Assembly: GCF_019145475.1 (NCBI RefSeq)
Contig: NZ_JAHTKI010000034.1
Coordinates: 26,222 to 90,221 of the forward strand
Source: Pseudomonas botevensis
Lineage (GTDB): Bacteria > Pseudomonadota > Gammaproteobacteria > Pseudomonadales > Pseudomonadaceae
DNA: 64,000 nt
Reading direction: 5' to 3'
The position numbers were made by a program, and so were the translations under genes. The notes under the pieces were generated by a model that searched no databases, was not told the origin of the DNA, and worked only from the letters and a program-made list of their open reading frames with translations. Below are positions 1 through 8,581 of the stretch, one piece after another. Position 1 is the stretch's first letter, and each line of letters opens with the position of its first letter.

Positions 1-531
1 CTGCATGCCGTGCAACAACTGGCAACGCGAGATATCCACAGCCATCTGCTGACCGGTGACAACCGTGGCAGCGCCAGAGTGGTCGCCGAGGCGCTGGGCA
101 TCGCCAGTGTCCACGCCGAAGTACTGCCGGCGGATAAGGCCGCGACCGTTGCCGAGTTGAAAAAAACCGCAGTCGTGGCGATGGTCGGCGACGGCATCAA
201 CGACGCCCCGGCGCTGGCGGCGGCGGACATCGGCATCGCCATGGGCGGCGGCACCGATGTTGCCATGCACGCGGCCGGCATCACCCTGATGCGCGGCGAT
301 CCGCGCCTGGTGCCGGCGGCGCTGGAGATCAGTCGCAAGACCTACGCGAAGATCCGTCAGAACCTGTTCTGGGCCTTCGTCTACAACCTGATCGGCATTC
401 CGCTGGCGGCGTTCGGTTTTCTCAACCCGGTGCTGGCGGGGGCGGCAATGGCGCTGTCGAGCGTCAGCGTGGTGAGCAATGCGCTACTGTTGAAAACCTG
501 GAAACCCGAAGATCTGGAGGACAACCGATGA
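1..531 (+). CDS. copA: Copper-exporting P1B-type ATPase, C-terminal 176 residues (5' end outside window)
   Basis: The frame is open to the first base, so only the end of the protein is visible. It carries the P-domain hinge GDGINDAPAL about 60 residues in, followed by the last two membrane segments with the YN and MALSSVSVVSNA motifs typical of Cu(I)-transporting P1B-1 ATPases. These pump Cu(I) out of the cytoplasm at the cost of ATP. The stop codon overlaps the ATG of the MerR-family regulator downstream (ATGA), so the pair is probably translationally coupled; CueR-type control of a copper ATPase is the known arrangement. Pseudomonas literature also uses the name cueA. The metal-binding N-terminus cannot be judged here. 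Confidence 0.9.
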   Translation: MHAVQQLATRDIHSHLLTGDNRGSARVVAEALGIASVHAEVLPADKAATVAELKKTAVVAMVGDGINDAPALAAADIGIAMGGGTDVAMHAAGITLMRGDPRLVPAALEISRKTYAKIRQNLFWAFVYNLIGIPLAAFGFLNPVLAGAAMALSSVSVVSNALLLKTWKPEDLEDNR

Positions 532-941
532 ACATCGGCCAAGCGGCCCGCCACAGTGGCCTGAGTGCGAAGATGATTCGCTATTACGAGTCCATTGGCC
601 TGCTCAAGGCGGCGCACCGCACCGACAGCGGCTATCGGGTCTACGGTGACGACGACCTGCATACCCTGGCGTTCATCAAGCGCTCGCGCGATCTCGGTTT
701 CTCATTGGAAGAAGTCGGCAAGCTGCTGACCCTCTGGCAGGATCGCCAGCGGGCCAGCGCCGATGTGAAGGCCCTGGCCCGTCAGCACATCGACGAGTTG
801 AACCAGAAGATCCGCGAACTCGGCGAGCTGCGCGACACCCTGCAGGATCTGGTCGAGCACTGCAACGGCGACCATCGCCCGGACTGCCCGATCCTCAAGG
901 AACTGGCGTCGGGCTGCTGCGCGCAACCCGCCCGCGCCTGA
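528..941 (+). CDS. cueR: CueR-type Cu(I)-responsive MerR-family activator
   Basis: This 137-residue protein begins with the MerR winged helix-turn-helix (MNIGQAARHSGLSAKMIRYYE), followed by the long dimerisation helix. Near the C-terminus is a CNGDHRPDC loop whose two cysteines match the Cu(I)/Ag(I) site of CueR. CueR homologues activate copper-export genes by bending promoters with an over-long spacer. It overlaps the copper ATPase by four bases. Its 3' end runs 47 bases into the 3' end of the convergent MFS gene. Close relatives answering other monovalent metals (gold, silver) cannot be excluded, but the copper ATPase neighbour supports copper. Confidence 0.92.
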   Translation: MNIGQAARHSGLSAKMIRYYESIGLLKAAHRTDSGYRVYGDDDLHTLAFIKRSRDLGFSLEEVGKLLTLWQDRQRASADVKALARQHIDELNQKIRELGELRDTLQDLVEHCNGDHRPDCPILKELASGCCAQPARA

Positions 942-2109
942 GCGCCAGCCCTTTCACCGTCAGCAACGTGCCGAGGGGAATGCCGTGGAACAGCAGCACC
1001 ACGGCCCCCGGCGTCCACCAGCCGTAAAACGGCGCGGCGATGAGCATGCCGATGCCGAATCCGGTCATCTGCAACAGGGTCAGGAAACTGAAGATCGGCA
1101 GGCGCAGATGATCGGGTTCGCGTTGCAGCCGGGACATCAGGCTGACCTCCGAGAAACCGTCGCCCAGCCCGGCGGGCAGAGAAAACAGCAGTAATCCGTA
1201 AAGGCTGTGCTGCTGGAACATCAGGATGAAACCGCAGGACATCAGCAACACCCCACCGAAGTATCGCCGCTCCAGATTGATGTTCTCCGAGCCTTTGAGT
1301 CGGCTGGCGATCCGCGCGCCCAGCAGTTTGCCGCACGCCCACACCGCCAGCATCAGCCCCAGTGTGGTGCTGGCCGAGTCCGGCGTGAGCAGCCTGGAAA
1401 TGATCGGGAAGCCGACGTTGTGCGCGGCGCTGCCGAGGGTATCGGCCATGGTCACCGCCAGCATCGCCGCGACCACTGGAGCGCGGCGCAGGCCCTGTCG
1501 CAGCGCCGACCATTCGTTGCGCCCGGCGACTGATTCGGTGGCAGACTCGGGCGCCGTGAATCGCAGCGGCACGATCAACAGCGCCGCCAGCAAGTACGTT
1601 ACGGCGTTCAGTGCGAACACCGTTTCGAAGCCGAATCCGGCCACCAGCAACCCGGACACCAGGCTACCGCTGACCATCGCGATGGACGAAGCCGAGGTGA
1701 TCCAGGCGTTGGTCTTGAGCAGTTGAGAAGGTTCGATCAGGTGCGGCAACTGACTGTTGAGGCCAATGGCAAACATCGAGTTGCCGAATCCCAGGCCAAA
1801 GGCAATCAGCGGCAACAGCAACGCTTGCTGACTGACCGGAACGATCAGCAACAGCCCGAGTACGGCAGCACGCAGCAGATCGAACGCGATCAATGGCAGG
1901 CGTCCGCTGAATCGCCGATAGAACGCGGTGCCGATCAGACTGGCGAAGATCCCGCCACCGACGCGGCTGGCCAGAAAGATCCCGACGCTCATGGCGCTGT
2001 TGCTCAGCAGATAAACGTATGTCGCCAGCGCGACCATGTTGAGGAACGCGCCAAAGTCGGAGATCAGACGCGCGGTGATAATCAGGTAGGCATTGCGCGG
2101 GGTGGTCAC
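895..2109 (-). CDS. Major facilitator superfamily transporter
   Basis: This is a hydrophobic protein of 404 residues with about 12 predicted membrane segments and the length of a standard MFS permease. I prefer the GTG at 2109 (protein starting MTTPRNAYLI) because an AAGGA sits six bases upstream; a TTG two codons earlier lies directly against that ribosome site. Substrate cannot be told from sequence. Families of this type include drug efflux and siderophore exporters. The gene is convergent with cueR and its last 47 coding bases overlap the end of cueR. It is separated from the kinase gene upstream by a repeat-rich gap. Confidence 0.8.
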   Translation of the reverse strand: MTTPRNAYLIITARLISDFGAFLNMVALATYVYLLSNSAMSVGIFLASRVGGGIFASLIGTAFYRRFSGRLPLIAFDLLRAAVLGLLLIVPVSQQALLLPLIAFGLGFGNSMFAIGLNSQLPHLIEPSQLLKTNAWITSASSIAMVSGSLVSGLLVAGFGFETVFALNAVTYLLAALLIVPLRFTAPESATESVAGRNEWSALRQGLRRAPVVAAMLAVTMADTLGSAAHNVGFPIISRLLTPDSASTTLGLMLAVWACGKLLGARIASRLKGSENINLERRYFGGVLLMSCGFILMFQQHSLYGLLLFSLPAGLGDGFSEVSLMSRLQREPDHLRLPIFSFLTLLQMTGFGIGMLIAAPFYGWWTPGAVVLLFHGIPLGTLLTVKGLALRRGRVARSSPTPVP

Positions 2110-2142
2110 ATTCAATCCTTGAGTGTGGGTGGGGCGGTGGAT

Positions 2143-2320
2143 AGCCCCTCACCCAGGGGGAGAGGGGACTGATCGGGGGATATGGCAGAGATACGCCGAC
2201 CTGAGCGTTCTTCACCGAATCCACAATCGACTCGGTCATTCGGGTCAACGGATAACGACAGCCCCCCCCGGTCGGCGCCCTCTCCCTCCGGGAGAGGGCT
2301 GGGGTCAGGGCAGCGATTCG
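2143..2320. repeat. GC-rich dispersed hairpin repeats, inverted pair
   Basis: Two copies of a GC-rich motif lie in opposite orientation (about 2143-2180 and 2270-2315). The second contains a perfect 10-bp stem with a 3-base loop (2277-2286/2290-2299, GCCCTCTCCC paired with its complement). The same motif recurs near 5704, 23224 and 33437, so it belongs to a dispersed intergenic family. It sits between the MFS and RIO genes and could fold in transcripts from either strand. Confidence 0.7.
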
Positions 2321-2353
2321 ACTGGCAGACTGCGCCTGAGCCAGCACCCACAG

Positions 2354-2377
2354 AAACCCGGCGAAAAAGCCGGGTTT
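2354..2377 (-). terminator. Rho-independent terminator of the RIO kinase gene
   Basis: A perfect 9-bp inverted repeat (AAACCCGGC/GCCGGGTTT) has a 6-base loop and lies 13 bases beyond the stop codon of the minus-strand kinase gene. On that strand the stem ends in TTT, a short U run. Confidence 0.7.
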
Positions 2378-2389
2378 CTGTTCAGGCAA

Positions 2390-3286
2390 TCACTGCATCC
2401 ACGGTGGCGGAGGCGGTTCGTCGGACTTGCCTTTCGGCTCGTCGTCCGCCGCGCGGATCGCTTGCTTGCGCTCTTCGTCCAGCCGCGCCGCTTCGATTTC
2501 CCGCAGCACGCCGCCGACATCCGCCAGCTCCTCGGGATCGTCGAATTCACCGGTGAGCACACTGCCGGGGTGCAAGGTGCCGGCTTCGTACAACGCCCAC
2601 ATTTCCTTCGCGTAGCGGGTCTTCTTCAACTCCGGGGCAAACCGGCCGAAGTACGACGCCATGTTGCCCACGTCACGTTCGAGCATGCTGAACGCGTGGT
2701 TGTTGCCCGCCGCGTCCACCGCTTGCGGCAGGTCGATGATGACCGGTCCGTTCGGGGTCAACAGCACGTTGAACTCCGACAGGTCGCCATGCACCAGACC
2801 GGTACACAGCATCAGCACGATCTGCGTAATCAGGAAGGCGTGGTACTCGCGGGCCTGATCCGGCTCCAGCACCACGTCGTTCAGACGCGGCGCAGCATCG
2901 CCGTATTCGTCGGCCACCAGTTCCATCAGCAATACGCCTTCAAGGAAGTCGTACGGCTTGGGCACTCGCACACCGGCGTTGGCCAATCGGAACAGCGCCG
3001 CGACTTCAGCGTTCTGCCAGGCGTCCTCGGCCTCTTTGCGACCGAACTTGGAGCCCTTGGCCATCGCCCGGGCCTGCCGGCTGTTGCGAACCTTGCGACC
3101 TTCCTGATACTCGGCCGCCTGGCGGAAACTGCGTTTGTTCGCCTCCTTGTAGACTTTCGCGCAACGTAACTGATTACCGCAGCGCACCACATAAACAGCT
3201 GCTTCTTTGCCACTCATCAGTGGGCGCAGCACTTCGTCGACCAGACCGTCCTCGATCAGGGGTTCAATGCGTTTTGGAGTCTTCAT
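2390..3286 (-). CDS. RIO-family protein kinase/ATPase
   Basis: The 298-residue protein has the RIO core in order: a nucleotide-binding lysine region with GKEAAVYVVR near the start, the catalytic loop HGDLSEFNVLL around residue 175-185, and the metal-binding segment IIDLPQAVD. RIO proteins are atypical kinases that bind ATP; bacterial members remain poorly characterised and substrates are unknown. Both catalytic aspartates are present, so activity is plausible. The C-terminus is charged and proline-rich (KGKSDEPPPPPWMQ). The gene stands alone, divergent from the chemoreceptor, with its own terminator. The ATG at 3286 has only a weak ribosome site. Confidence 0.85.
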   Translation of the reverse strand: MKTPKRIEPLIEDGLVDEVLRPLMSGKEAAVYVVRCGNQLRCAKVYKEANKRSFRQAAEYQEGRKVRNSRQARAMAKGSKFGRKEAEDAWQNAEVAALFRLANAGVRVPKPYDFLEGVLLMELVADEYGDAAPRLNDVVLEPDQAREYHAFLITQIVLMLCTGLVHGDLSEFNVLLTPNGPVIIDLPQAVDAAGNNHAFSMLERDVGNMASYFGRFAPELKKTRYAKEMWALYEAGTLHPGSVLTGEFDDPEELADVGGVLREIEAARLDEERKQAIRAADDEPKGKSDEPPPPPWMQ

Positions 3287-3720
3287 CAGCTTTTATTGTG
3301 GGTCCTTTATTACCAAACACGCGAATGACAGTCGTTATACGGCAATCCTCGCACCACGGGGAGGGGTTGCCGACCTGTGAACCTGTGGATGCACACAGCA
3401 TGCCGGATCCGTCGGCACAATCCGTCCTCATTTCGACCGCTGCGAATCATAGCCGAGCCTGCACAAGTTGTTGGCCACAGGACTTGAGGGCATTTGCGAC
3501 AGAATCTGACATCCCGGTTTTCCTCGCCCGCAAGATTTTTCGCGGCAGGCCTCAATTTCCCTCAAGGGCAGCCGATTTCCTCAGTGACAGAGGGATTTGT
3601 CCGACAATCGTTCAAAAAATTGCCGCTCTCAAGGATTCGGGGGACGCATAACGTTTTCGGCTGCCAATAAACCGCGGGTCATCTGCACTTCGTGGGTCTA
3701 CAAGAAAATCTGGAGCGCGG
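3287..3720. other. 434-bp divergent intergenic region between RIO kinase and chemoreceptor
   Basis: No credible gene is present. It must hold the promoters of both flanking genes. On the + strand it contains a sigma-28-like promoter (listed separately), which implies an untranslated leader of about 135 bases before the chemoreceptor. The rest shows no repeat or strong hairpin that I can identify. Confidence 0.6.
3552..3578 (+). promoter_or_regulatory. Candidate sigma-28 (FliA) promoter of the chemoreceptor gene
   Basis: TCAA, a 15-base spacer and GCCGATTT match the flagellar/chemotaxis sigma-28 pattern (TAAA-N15-GCCGATAA) with small deviations. Chemoreceptor genes are commonly FliA-dependent. 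The start codon lies about 140 bases downstream, so the leader would be long. No other consensus promoter is obvious nearer the gene. Confidence 0.5.
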
Positions 3721-5667
3721 ATGAACATCAAACAGAAGTTGACCTGGGCGTTTGCAATCATCGCCTGCTTGCCGGTGGTGCTGGTCGCCACACTGGTGGT
3801 ACTGAACCTGCGCAGCGATGCCCGGGATGATTTTGTCGACGGCAGCGGACGCGAGATCCGCCAGGTCAGCAATGCCATGCAGCTGTTTTTTGACGGCATC
3901 AGCCAGAACGTCGATTACCTGGCGGCGCAACCGCTGGTGAAAAGCGCCGACGGCACCGTCAGAAGCCGCATGAGTGCGAACGCGTCCGACACCTCCGATG
4001 GCGAACTCGACAAGCAACTGTTCGCCCTGTTCGAAGGCCTGGCGAAGTCGCACCCGGCCTACTCCTACGTGTCCTACGGCTTGAGCAGCGGTGGCTATGC
4101 CTTCTGGCCGGGCGATCCGAAGATGTCCAACTACGATCCGCGCTCCCGTCCCTGGTACAAGACGGCCATGGCCAATCCGGGCAAGACCCTGCGCACCGAG
4201 GCCTATTACTGGGCCGGCGATGACGCCGTGCTGGTCAGCACCGTGCGGGCCGTCGCCAACCAGTTGGGCGCCCAGGGCGGCGTGATCAACATCGACGTCT
4301 CGCTCAAGCAACTCACCGAGATCGTCAAGCAGATCAAACTCGGCGACACCGGTTACCTGATGCTGCTGGAAAACACCGGCACGGTGCTGGTCGATCCGAA
4401 GCAGCCGGAACACAACTTCAAACGCCTCGACAGCCTCGGCGACGGCTACGCGCAACTGGCGAAAGCCGGCAAGGGCCTGGTCGAAGTCGAACTCAACGGC
4501 GAGCGCTACATGGCCAACGTCTGGCCGTCGGAGCAACTGGGCTGGACCTTCATCGGCCTGATCAAGCAAAACGAAGTGATGAGCTCGGCCACCCAACTGA
4601 CCTGGCTGATCGCGATCATCGCCGCAGTGCTGGCAGTGTTGTTCGCCGTGGTCGGCGCCAGCTTCGCCAGTCTCATCGTGCGGCCGATCCGCAGCGTCGC
4701 CAGCGGTCTGGAAGGCATCGCCCAGGGCGAAGGTGACCTGACCAAGAATCTCGATATCCGGGGCAGCGACGAAACCGCGCAACTGGCCAACTGGTTCAAC
4801 CAGTTCCTCACCGCGATCCGCAGCCTGATCCAGCACATCGGTGGCGCAGCGGGGAAAATTCTCGCCACGTCGCAGAGTTCGACCCGAGTCTCCGGCGACA
4901 TGGCCGAAGCCGCCGGGCGCCAGCGTGAAGCGGTGGACATGGTATCGACCGCGTTCCACGAAATGGTCGCCACCGCCAACGAAGTCGCGCGTTCGTGCAG
5001 CCAGGCCGCCGAGTCGGCCGACAGCGGCCAGCGCCAGGCACGCCAGGGCCAGCAGCAGATCGATGCGGCGGTGAACAGCGTCGATCAACTGAGCCAGGAA
5101 CTGGAGCAGTCGGCGCAGTCGATGCAGCAACTGGAACGCGACAGCAACGACATCCAGTCGATTCTCGGCACCATTCGCTCCATCGCCGAACAGACCAACC
5201 TGCTGGCGCTCAACGCCGCGATTGAAGCGGCGCGGGCCGGCGAGCAGGGCCGCGGTTTTGCGGTGGTGGCGGACGAGGTTCGCGCACTGGCCAAACGCAC
5301 GGCGGATTCGACGGCGGAAATCGACGGGCTGCTGGGCAACCTCGCCAAGCGCACCAGCGCGGTGACGCAGCAGATGCGCGCCAGCCTCGATGTCTCGCAA
5401 CAGTCGGTGGCACGCATTGGTGAGGCGCGGGAAAGTTTCGGGCAGATCCGCGAATCGGTGGACGTGATCCGCGACATGAACACCCAGATCGCCACGGCCG
5501 CCGAAGAGCAGCATCAGGTGGCTGAAGACATCAACCGGCACATCAGCCAGATCCATGGCGATGCGCAGTTGGTGGCGGAACTGGCGAACTCGGCGCGGCT
5601 GGACTCGCAGAGCCTGGCCGGGTTGTCGAATGAACTGGACGGGTTGGTGCGTCGGTTCAAGACTTGA
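3721..5667 (+). CDS. Methyl-accepting chemotaxis protein with dCache ligand domain
   Basis: The 648-residue receptor has an N-terminal membrane helix (about residues 8-30), a periplasmic dCache domain to about residue 280, a second helix (about 290-320), a HAMP linker and a long cytoplasmic signalling domain. The kinase-control hairpin contains EQTNLLALNAAIEAARAGEQ. The dCache domain has NYDPRSRPWYKTA and a later GVINIDVSL; the Y/R/W/Y plus D pattern resembles the amino-acid-binding signature of PctA-type receptors, so amino acids are a reasonable ligand guess. No CheR-docking pentapeptide is visible at the C-terminus. GGAG six bases before the ATG fixes the start. The gene is monocistronic. 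Confidence 0.93.
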   Translation: MNIKQKLTWAFAIIACLPVVLVATLVVLNLRSDARDDFVDGSGREIRQVSNAMQLFFDGISQNVDYLAAQPLVKSADGTVRSRMSANASDTSDGELDKQLFALFEGLAKSHPAYSYVSYGLSSGGYAFWPGDPKMSNYDPRSRPWYKTAMANPGKTLRTEAYYWAGDDAVLVSTVRAVANQLGAQGGVINIDVSLKQLTEIVKQIKLGDTGYLMLLENTGTVLVDPKQPEHNFKRLDSLGDGYAQLAKAGKGLVEVELNGERYMANVWPSEQLGWTFIGLIKQNEVMSSATQLTWLIAIIAAVLAVLFAVVGASFASLIVRPIRSVASGLEGIAQGEGDLTKNLDIRGSDETAQLANWFNQFLTAIRSLIQHIGGAAGKILATSQSSTRVSGDMAEAAGRQREAVDMVSTAFHEMVATANEVARSCSQAAESADSGQRQARQGQQQIDAAVNSVDQLSQELEQSAQSMQQLERDSNDIQSILGTIRSIAEQTNLLALNAAIEAARAGEQGRGFAVVADEVRALAKRTADSTAEIDGLLGNLAKRTSAVTQQMRASLDVSQQSVARIGEARESFGQIRESVDVIRDMNTQIATAAEEQHQVAEDINRHISQIHGDAQLVAELANSARLDSQSLAGLSNELDGLVRRFKT

Positions 5668-5672
5668 GATCA

Positions 5673-5736
5673 AGGGGCTGAAAAGCCCCTCATCGGAACG
5701 CCCCCCTGACCCTCTCGCTCCGTGAGAGGGTCAGGG
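5673..5736. terminator. Convergent terminator region with two hairpins
   Basis: First hairpin: AGGGGCT/AGCCCCT with a GAAA loop (5673-5690), six bases past the chemoreceptor stop. Second: a perfect 13-bp stem CCCTGACCCTCTC paired with its complement (5704-5716/5724-5736), a member of the GC-rich repeat family. Together they probably end transcripts from both the chemoreceptor and the thiolase gene. U runs are short. Confidence 0.55.
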
Positions 5737-5747
5737 TGAGGGGGCTT

Positions 5748-7025
5748 TCAGCGCTCAACGATAGCCGTCACCCCCTGCCCGCCCGCCGCACAAATCGAAA
5801 TCAACCCACGCCCCTGCCCCGCCGCATCCAGCAGCTTCGCCAGGTTGGCAACGATCCGCCCGCCCGTTGCCGCAAACGGATGCCCCGCCGCCAGCGAGCT
5901 GCCTTTCACATTCAGACGACTGCGATCAATCGAACCCAACGGCGCCTCAAGTCCCAGCCGGGTTCGGCAATATTCCGCATCCTCCCAGGCCTTCAAGGTA
6001 CACAACACCTGCGCCGCGAATGCTTCGTGAATCTCGTAGTAATCGAAGTCCTGCAAGGTCAGGCCGTTGCGCGCCAGCAAGCGTGGCACCGCGTACACCG
6101 GCGCCATCAGCAAGCCTTCGGCGCCGTTGACGAAATCCACCGCCGCCGCTTCGCCATCGCGCAGGTACGCGAGAATCGGCAGCCCTCGCTCCTTCGCCCA
6201 TTCCTCGCTGCCCAGCAGCACCACCGATGCACCGTCGGTGAGCGGTGTGGAGTTGCCGGCGGTCAGCGTGCCCCTGGCGCTTTTTTCGAAGGCCGGTTTG
6301 AGGCTCGCGAGTTTTTCCAGGGTCACGTCCGGGCGCAGATTGTTGTCGCGGGTCAGACCGGAGAACGGCGTCATCAGATCGTTGTGCCAGCCCTCGCTGT
6401 AGGACGCGGCCAGTTTCTGGTGGCTTTCCAGCGCCAATTGATCCTGCGCCTCGCGAGGGATATTCCAGGTCTGCGCCATCAGCTCGCAATGCTGCCCCAT
6501 CGACAGCCCGGTGCGCGGCTCGCCGTTGCGCGGAAACTCCGGGATCAGGTGCCTGGGCCGCAGTTGCAGAAATGTCTTGAGTTTGTCGCCGGTGGTCTTG
6601 GCGCGGTTGGCTTGCAGGAGGATTTTGCGCAGGCCTTCACTGACGCTGATCGGCGCGTCGGACGTGGTGTCGACCCCGCCGGCAATCGCGCAATCGATCT
6701 GGCCGAGGGCGATTTTGTTTGCCACCAGCAACGCCGCTTCCAGACCGGTGCCGCAGGCTTGCTGGATGTCATAGGCGGGCGTGGTGGGTGAAAGGCGCGA
6801 GCCGAGCACGCATTCGCGGGTCAGGTTCATATCCCGAGACAGCTTCAGCACCGCCCCCGCCACCACCTCGCCGATGCGCTGACCGTGCAGGTTGTAGCGT
6901 TCGATCAATCCTTCCAGGGCGGCGGTGAGCATCGCCTGATTGCTCGCGGTGGCGTAGGGGCCGTTGGAGCGGGCAAAAGGGATGCGGTTGCCACCGATGA
7001 TCGCGACGCGGCGCAGCTGGGTCAT
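5748..7025 (-). CDS. Acetyl-CoA acetyltransferase (thiolase), FadA/FadI-like
   Basis: The 425-residue thiolase starts at the ATG at 7025 (MTQLRRVAIIGGNRIPFARS). The frame stays open far upstream, but that part is antisense to the reductase gene and is not real. Catalytic features are present: the nucleophilic cysteine in QQACGTGLEAAL near residue 90, the histidine in EIHEAFAAQVL and the second cysteine in CAAGGQG near the C-terminus. Thiolases join or cleave 3-ketoacyl-CoA and acetyl-CoA. It is divergent from a FabG-like reductase and a MaoC hydratase, so the three could run a fatty-acyl cycle. The direction in vivo (synthesis or degradation) is not shown by sequence. Confidence 0.9.
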   Translation of the reverse strand: MTQLRRVAIIGGNRIPFARSNGPYATASNQAMLTAALEGLIERYNLHGQRIGEVVAGAVLKLSRDMNLTRECVLGSRLSPTTPAYDIQQACGTGLEAALLVANKIALGQIDCAIAGGVDTTSDAPISVSEGLRKILLQANRAKTTGDKLKTFLQLRPRHLIPEFPRNGEPRTGLSMGQHCELMAQTWNIPREAQDQLALESHQKLAASYSEGWHNDLMTPFSGLTRDNNLRPDVTLEKLASLKPAFEKSARGTLTAGNSTPLTDGASVVLLGSEEWAKERGLPILAYLRDGEAAAVDFVNGAEGLLMAPVYAVPRLLARNGLTLQDFDYYEIHEAFAAQVLCTLKAWEDAEYCRTRLGLEAPLGSIDRSRLNVKGSSLAAGHPFAATGGRIVANLAKLLDAAGQGRGLISICAAGGQGVTAIVER

Positions 7026-7226
7026 GAAAAGCTCCTTTTCAAAAAATATCGAATTCACCGCTGGCCCGCTCTCGCCGGGCCAGTCACTTCTTGAAATCCA
7101 ATCCGCCCACAAAACCACCGGGGGCAAACTACTCTGCTGTTCTAGCGTAGGCCTTATTGCGTGGATCGAACGATTGATTGCCCGATGCAGTCCACACTTT
7201 GAACCCCATCTTCTGGAGAGCGTTCC

Positions 7227-8579
7227 ATGTCTGACCGCTATATCGACTTCGCCAACTCGTCCATCGGCCACCGCCTGGTCGGGGCCTTGGGCCTGCCGTC
7301 GCCGGTGCGCCTGGAACGCTGGCAGGCCGGGCGCCTGCGGCCGGTGGACGGGCCGCTGCTGATCGGTGGCGGGCCGCTGGCCGAGCACGTCAGCGCTTTC
7401 GCCAATCGCCTGACCGACGCGATCTACCGTTACGGCGAGCAACCCACGGGCGCCACCCAATGGATTCCCGGCCATGGCCCGAAACTCAAGGCCGTGGTGT
7501 TCGACGCCAGCGACTTGCAGCACACCGACCAGCTCAAGCAACTGCGCGAATTCTTTCAACCGCTGATGAAAAACCTCGCCGGCAGCGCGCATCTGGTGAT
7601 CCTCGGTCGCGCGCCGGAAACCCTGCGCGAGCCGTTTGCCGCCAGTGCGCAACGGGCACTCGAAGGTTTCTCCCGCTCGCTGGCCAAAGAGCTGCGCAAC
7701 GGCGGCACGCTGCAACTGATCTATGTCGGTGACGGCGCCGAGGAACAACTTGAAGGGCCGCTGCGGTTTTTCCTGTCGCCGAAAAGCGCTTTCGTCTCCG
7801 GCCAGGTGATTCGCCTGAACGCCTGCGCCACCCAAGTCAGCGACTGGACGCGACCACTGGCCGGACGCAAGGCGCTGGTCACCGGGGCTGCGCGGGGCAT
7901 TGGCGCGTCGATCGCCGAAACCCTGGCGCGCGATGGCGCCGAAGTGATCCTGCTTGACGTGCCACCGGCCAAAAACGATCTTGAAGCCCTGGCCGCGCGT
8001 CTCGGCGGACGCGCCATTACCCTCGACATCTGCGCCGAAGACGCCGCCGCGCAGTTGACCGAACAGTTGCCGGACGGCCTCGATATCCTCGTCCACAACG
8101 CCGGCATCACCCGCGACAAGACCCTTGCCAACATGACCCCGGAATTCTGGGATGCGGTGCTGGCGGTCAACCTCAATGCGCCGCAAGTGCTGACCAAGGC
8201 CCTGCTCTACAACGGCACCCTGCGCGACAACGCACGGGTGGTTTTGCTGGCTTCGATCAGCGGCATCGCCGGCAACCGTGGGCAGACCAACTACGCGGCG
8301 AGCAAGGCCGGGCTGATCGGCCTGGCCCAAGCCTGGGCACCGAGCCTGCTCGAACGTGGCATCAGCATCAACGCCGTGGCGCCCGGTTTCATCGAAACCC
8401 AGATGACCGCGCACATTCCGTTCGGCTTGCGCGAGGCCGGGCGGCGCATGAGTTCGCTGGGCCAGGGCGGCTTGCCCCAGGACGTCGCCGAAGCCGTGGC
8501 ATGGCTGGCGCAACCGGGTACGGGCGCATTCACCGGACAGGCGTTGCGGGTCTGTGGACAAAGTGTTCTGGGGGCTTAG
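7227..8579 (+). CDS. High-molecular-weight 3-oxoacyl reductase (FabG4-like)
   Basis: At 450 residues this is about 200 longer than ordinary FabG. The C-terminal half is a classical short-chain dehydrogenase with the TGAARGIG nucleotide motif near residue 220, the NNAG-equivalent HNAG and the catalytic S...YAASK set. The N-terminal half looks like a degenerate Rossmann domain without these motifs. This layout matches the HMW FabG class, of which mycobacterial FabG4 is NADH-dependent. Substrate is probably a 3-oxoacyl thioester. The MaoC gene starts two bases after its stop. GGAGAG eight bases before the ATG supports the start. Confidence 0.88.
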   Translation: MSDRYIDFANSSIGHRLVGALGLPSPVRLERWQAGRLRPVDGPLLIGGGPLAEHVSAFANRLTDAIYRYGEQPTGATQWIPGHGPKLKAVVFDASDLQHTDQLKQLREFFQPLMKNLAGSAHLVILGRAPETLREPFAASAQRALEGFSRSLAKELRNGGTLQLIYVGDGAEEQLEGPLRFFLSPKSAFVSGQVIRLNACATQVSDWTRPLAGRKALVTGAARGIGASIAETLARDGAEVILLDVPPAKNDLEALAARLGGRAITLDICAEDAAAQLTEQLPDGLDILVHNAGITRDKTLANMTPEFWDAVLAVNLNAPQVLTKALLYNGTLRDNARVVLLASISGIAGNRGQTNYAASKAGLIGLAQAWAPSLLERGISINAVAPGFIETQMTAHIPFGLREAGRRMSSLGQGGLPQDVAEAVAWLAQPGTGAFTGQALRVCGQSVLGA

Positions 8580-8581
8580 GC

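Noticed and set aside
3679..5673. Minus-strand frame of 664 codons opposite the chemoreceptor
   Set aside because: High-GC mirror frame with histidine/arginine-rich composition and no domain. The + strand receptor is unambiguous. The same applies to 43714-45654, 54188-55807 and 56997-59015.
7026..8561. Open frame on the minus strand that extends the thiolase by about 510 residues
   Set aside because: It is the antisense of the FabG-like and MaoC genes, has no thiolase-related content, and the normal thiolase start with its family N-terminus lies at 7025.
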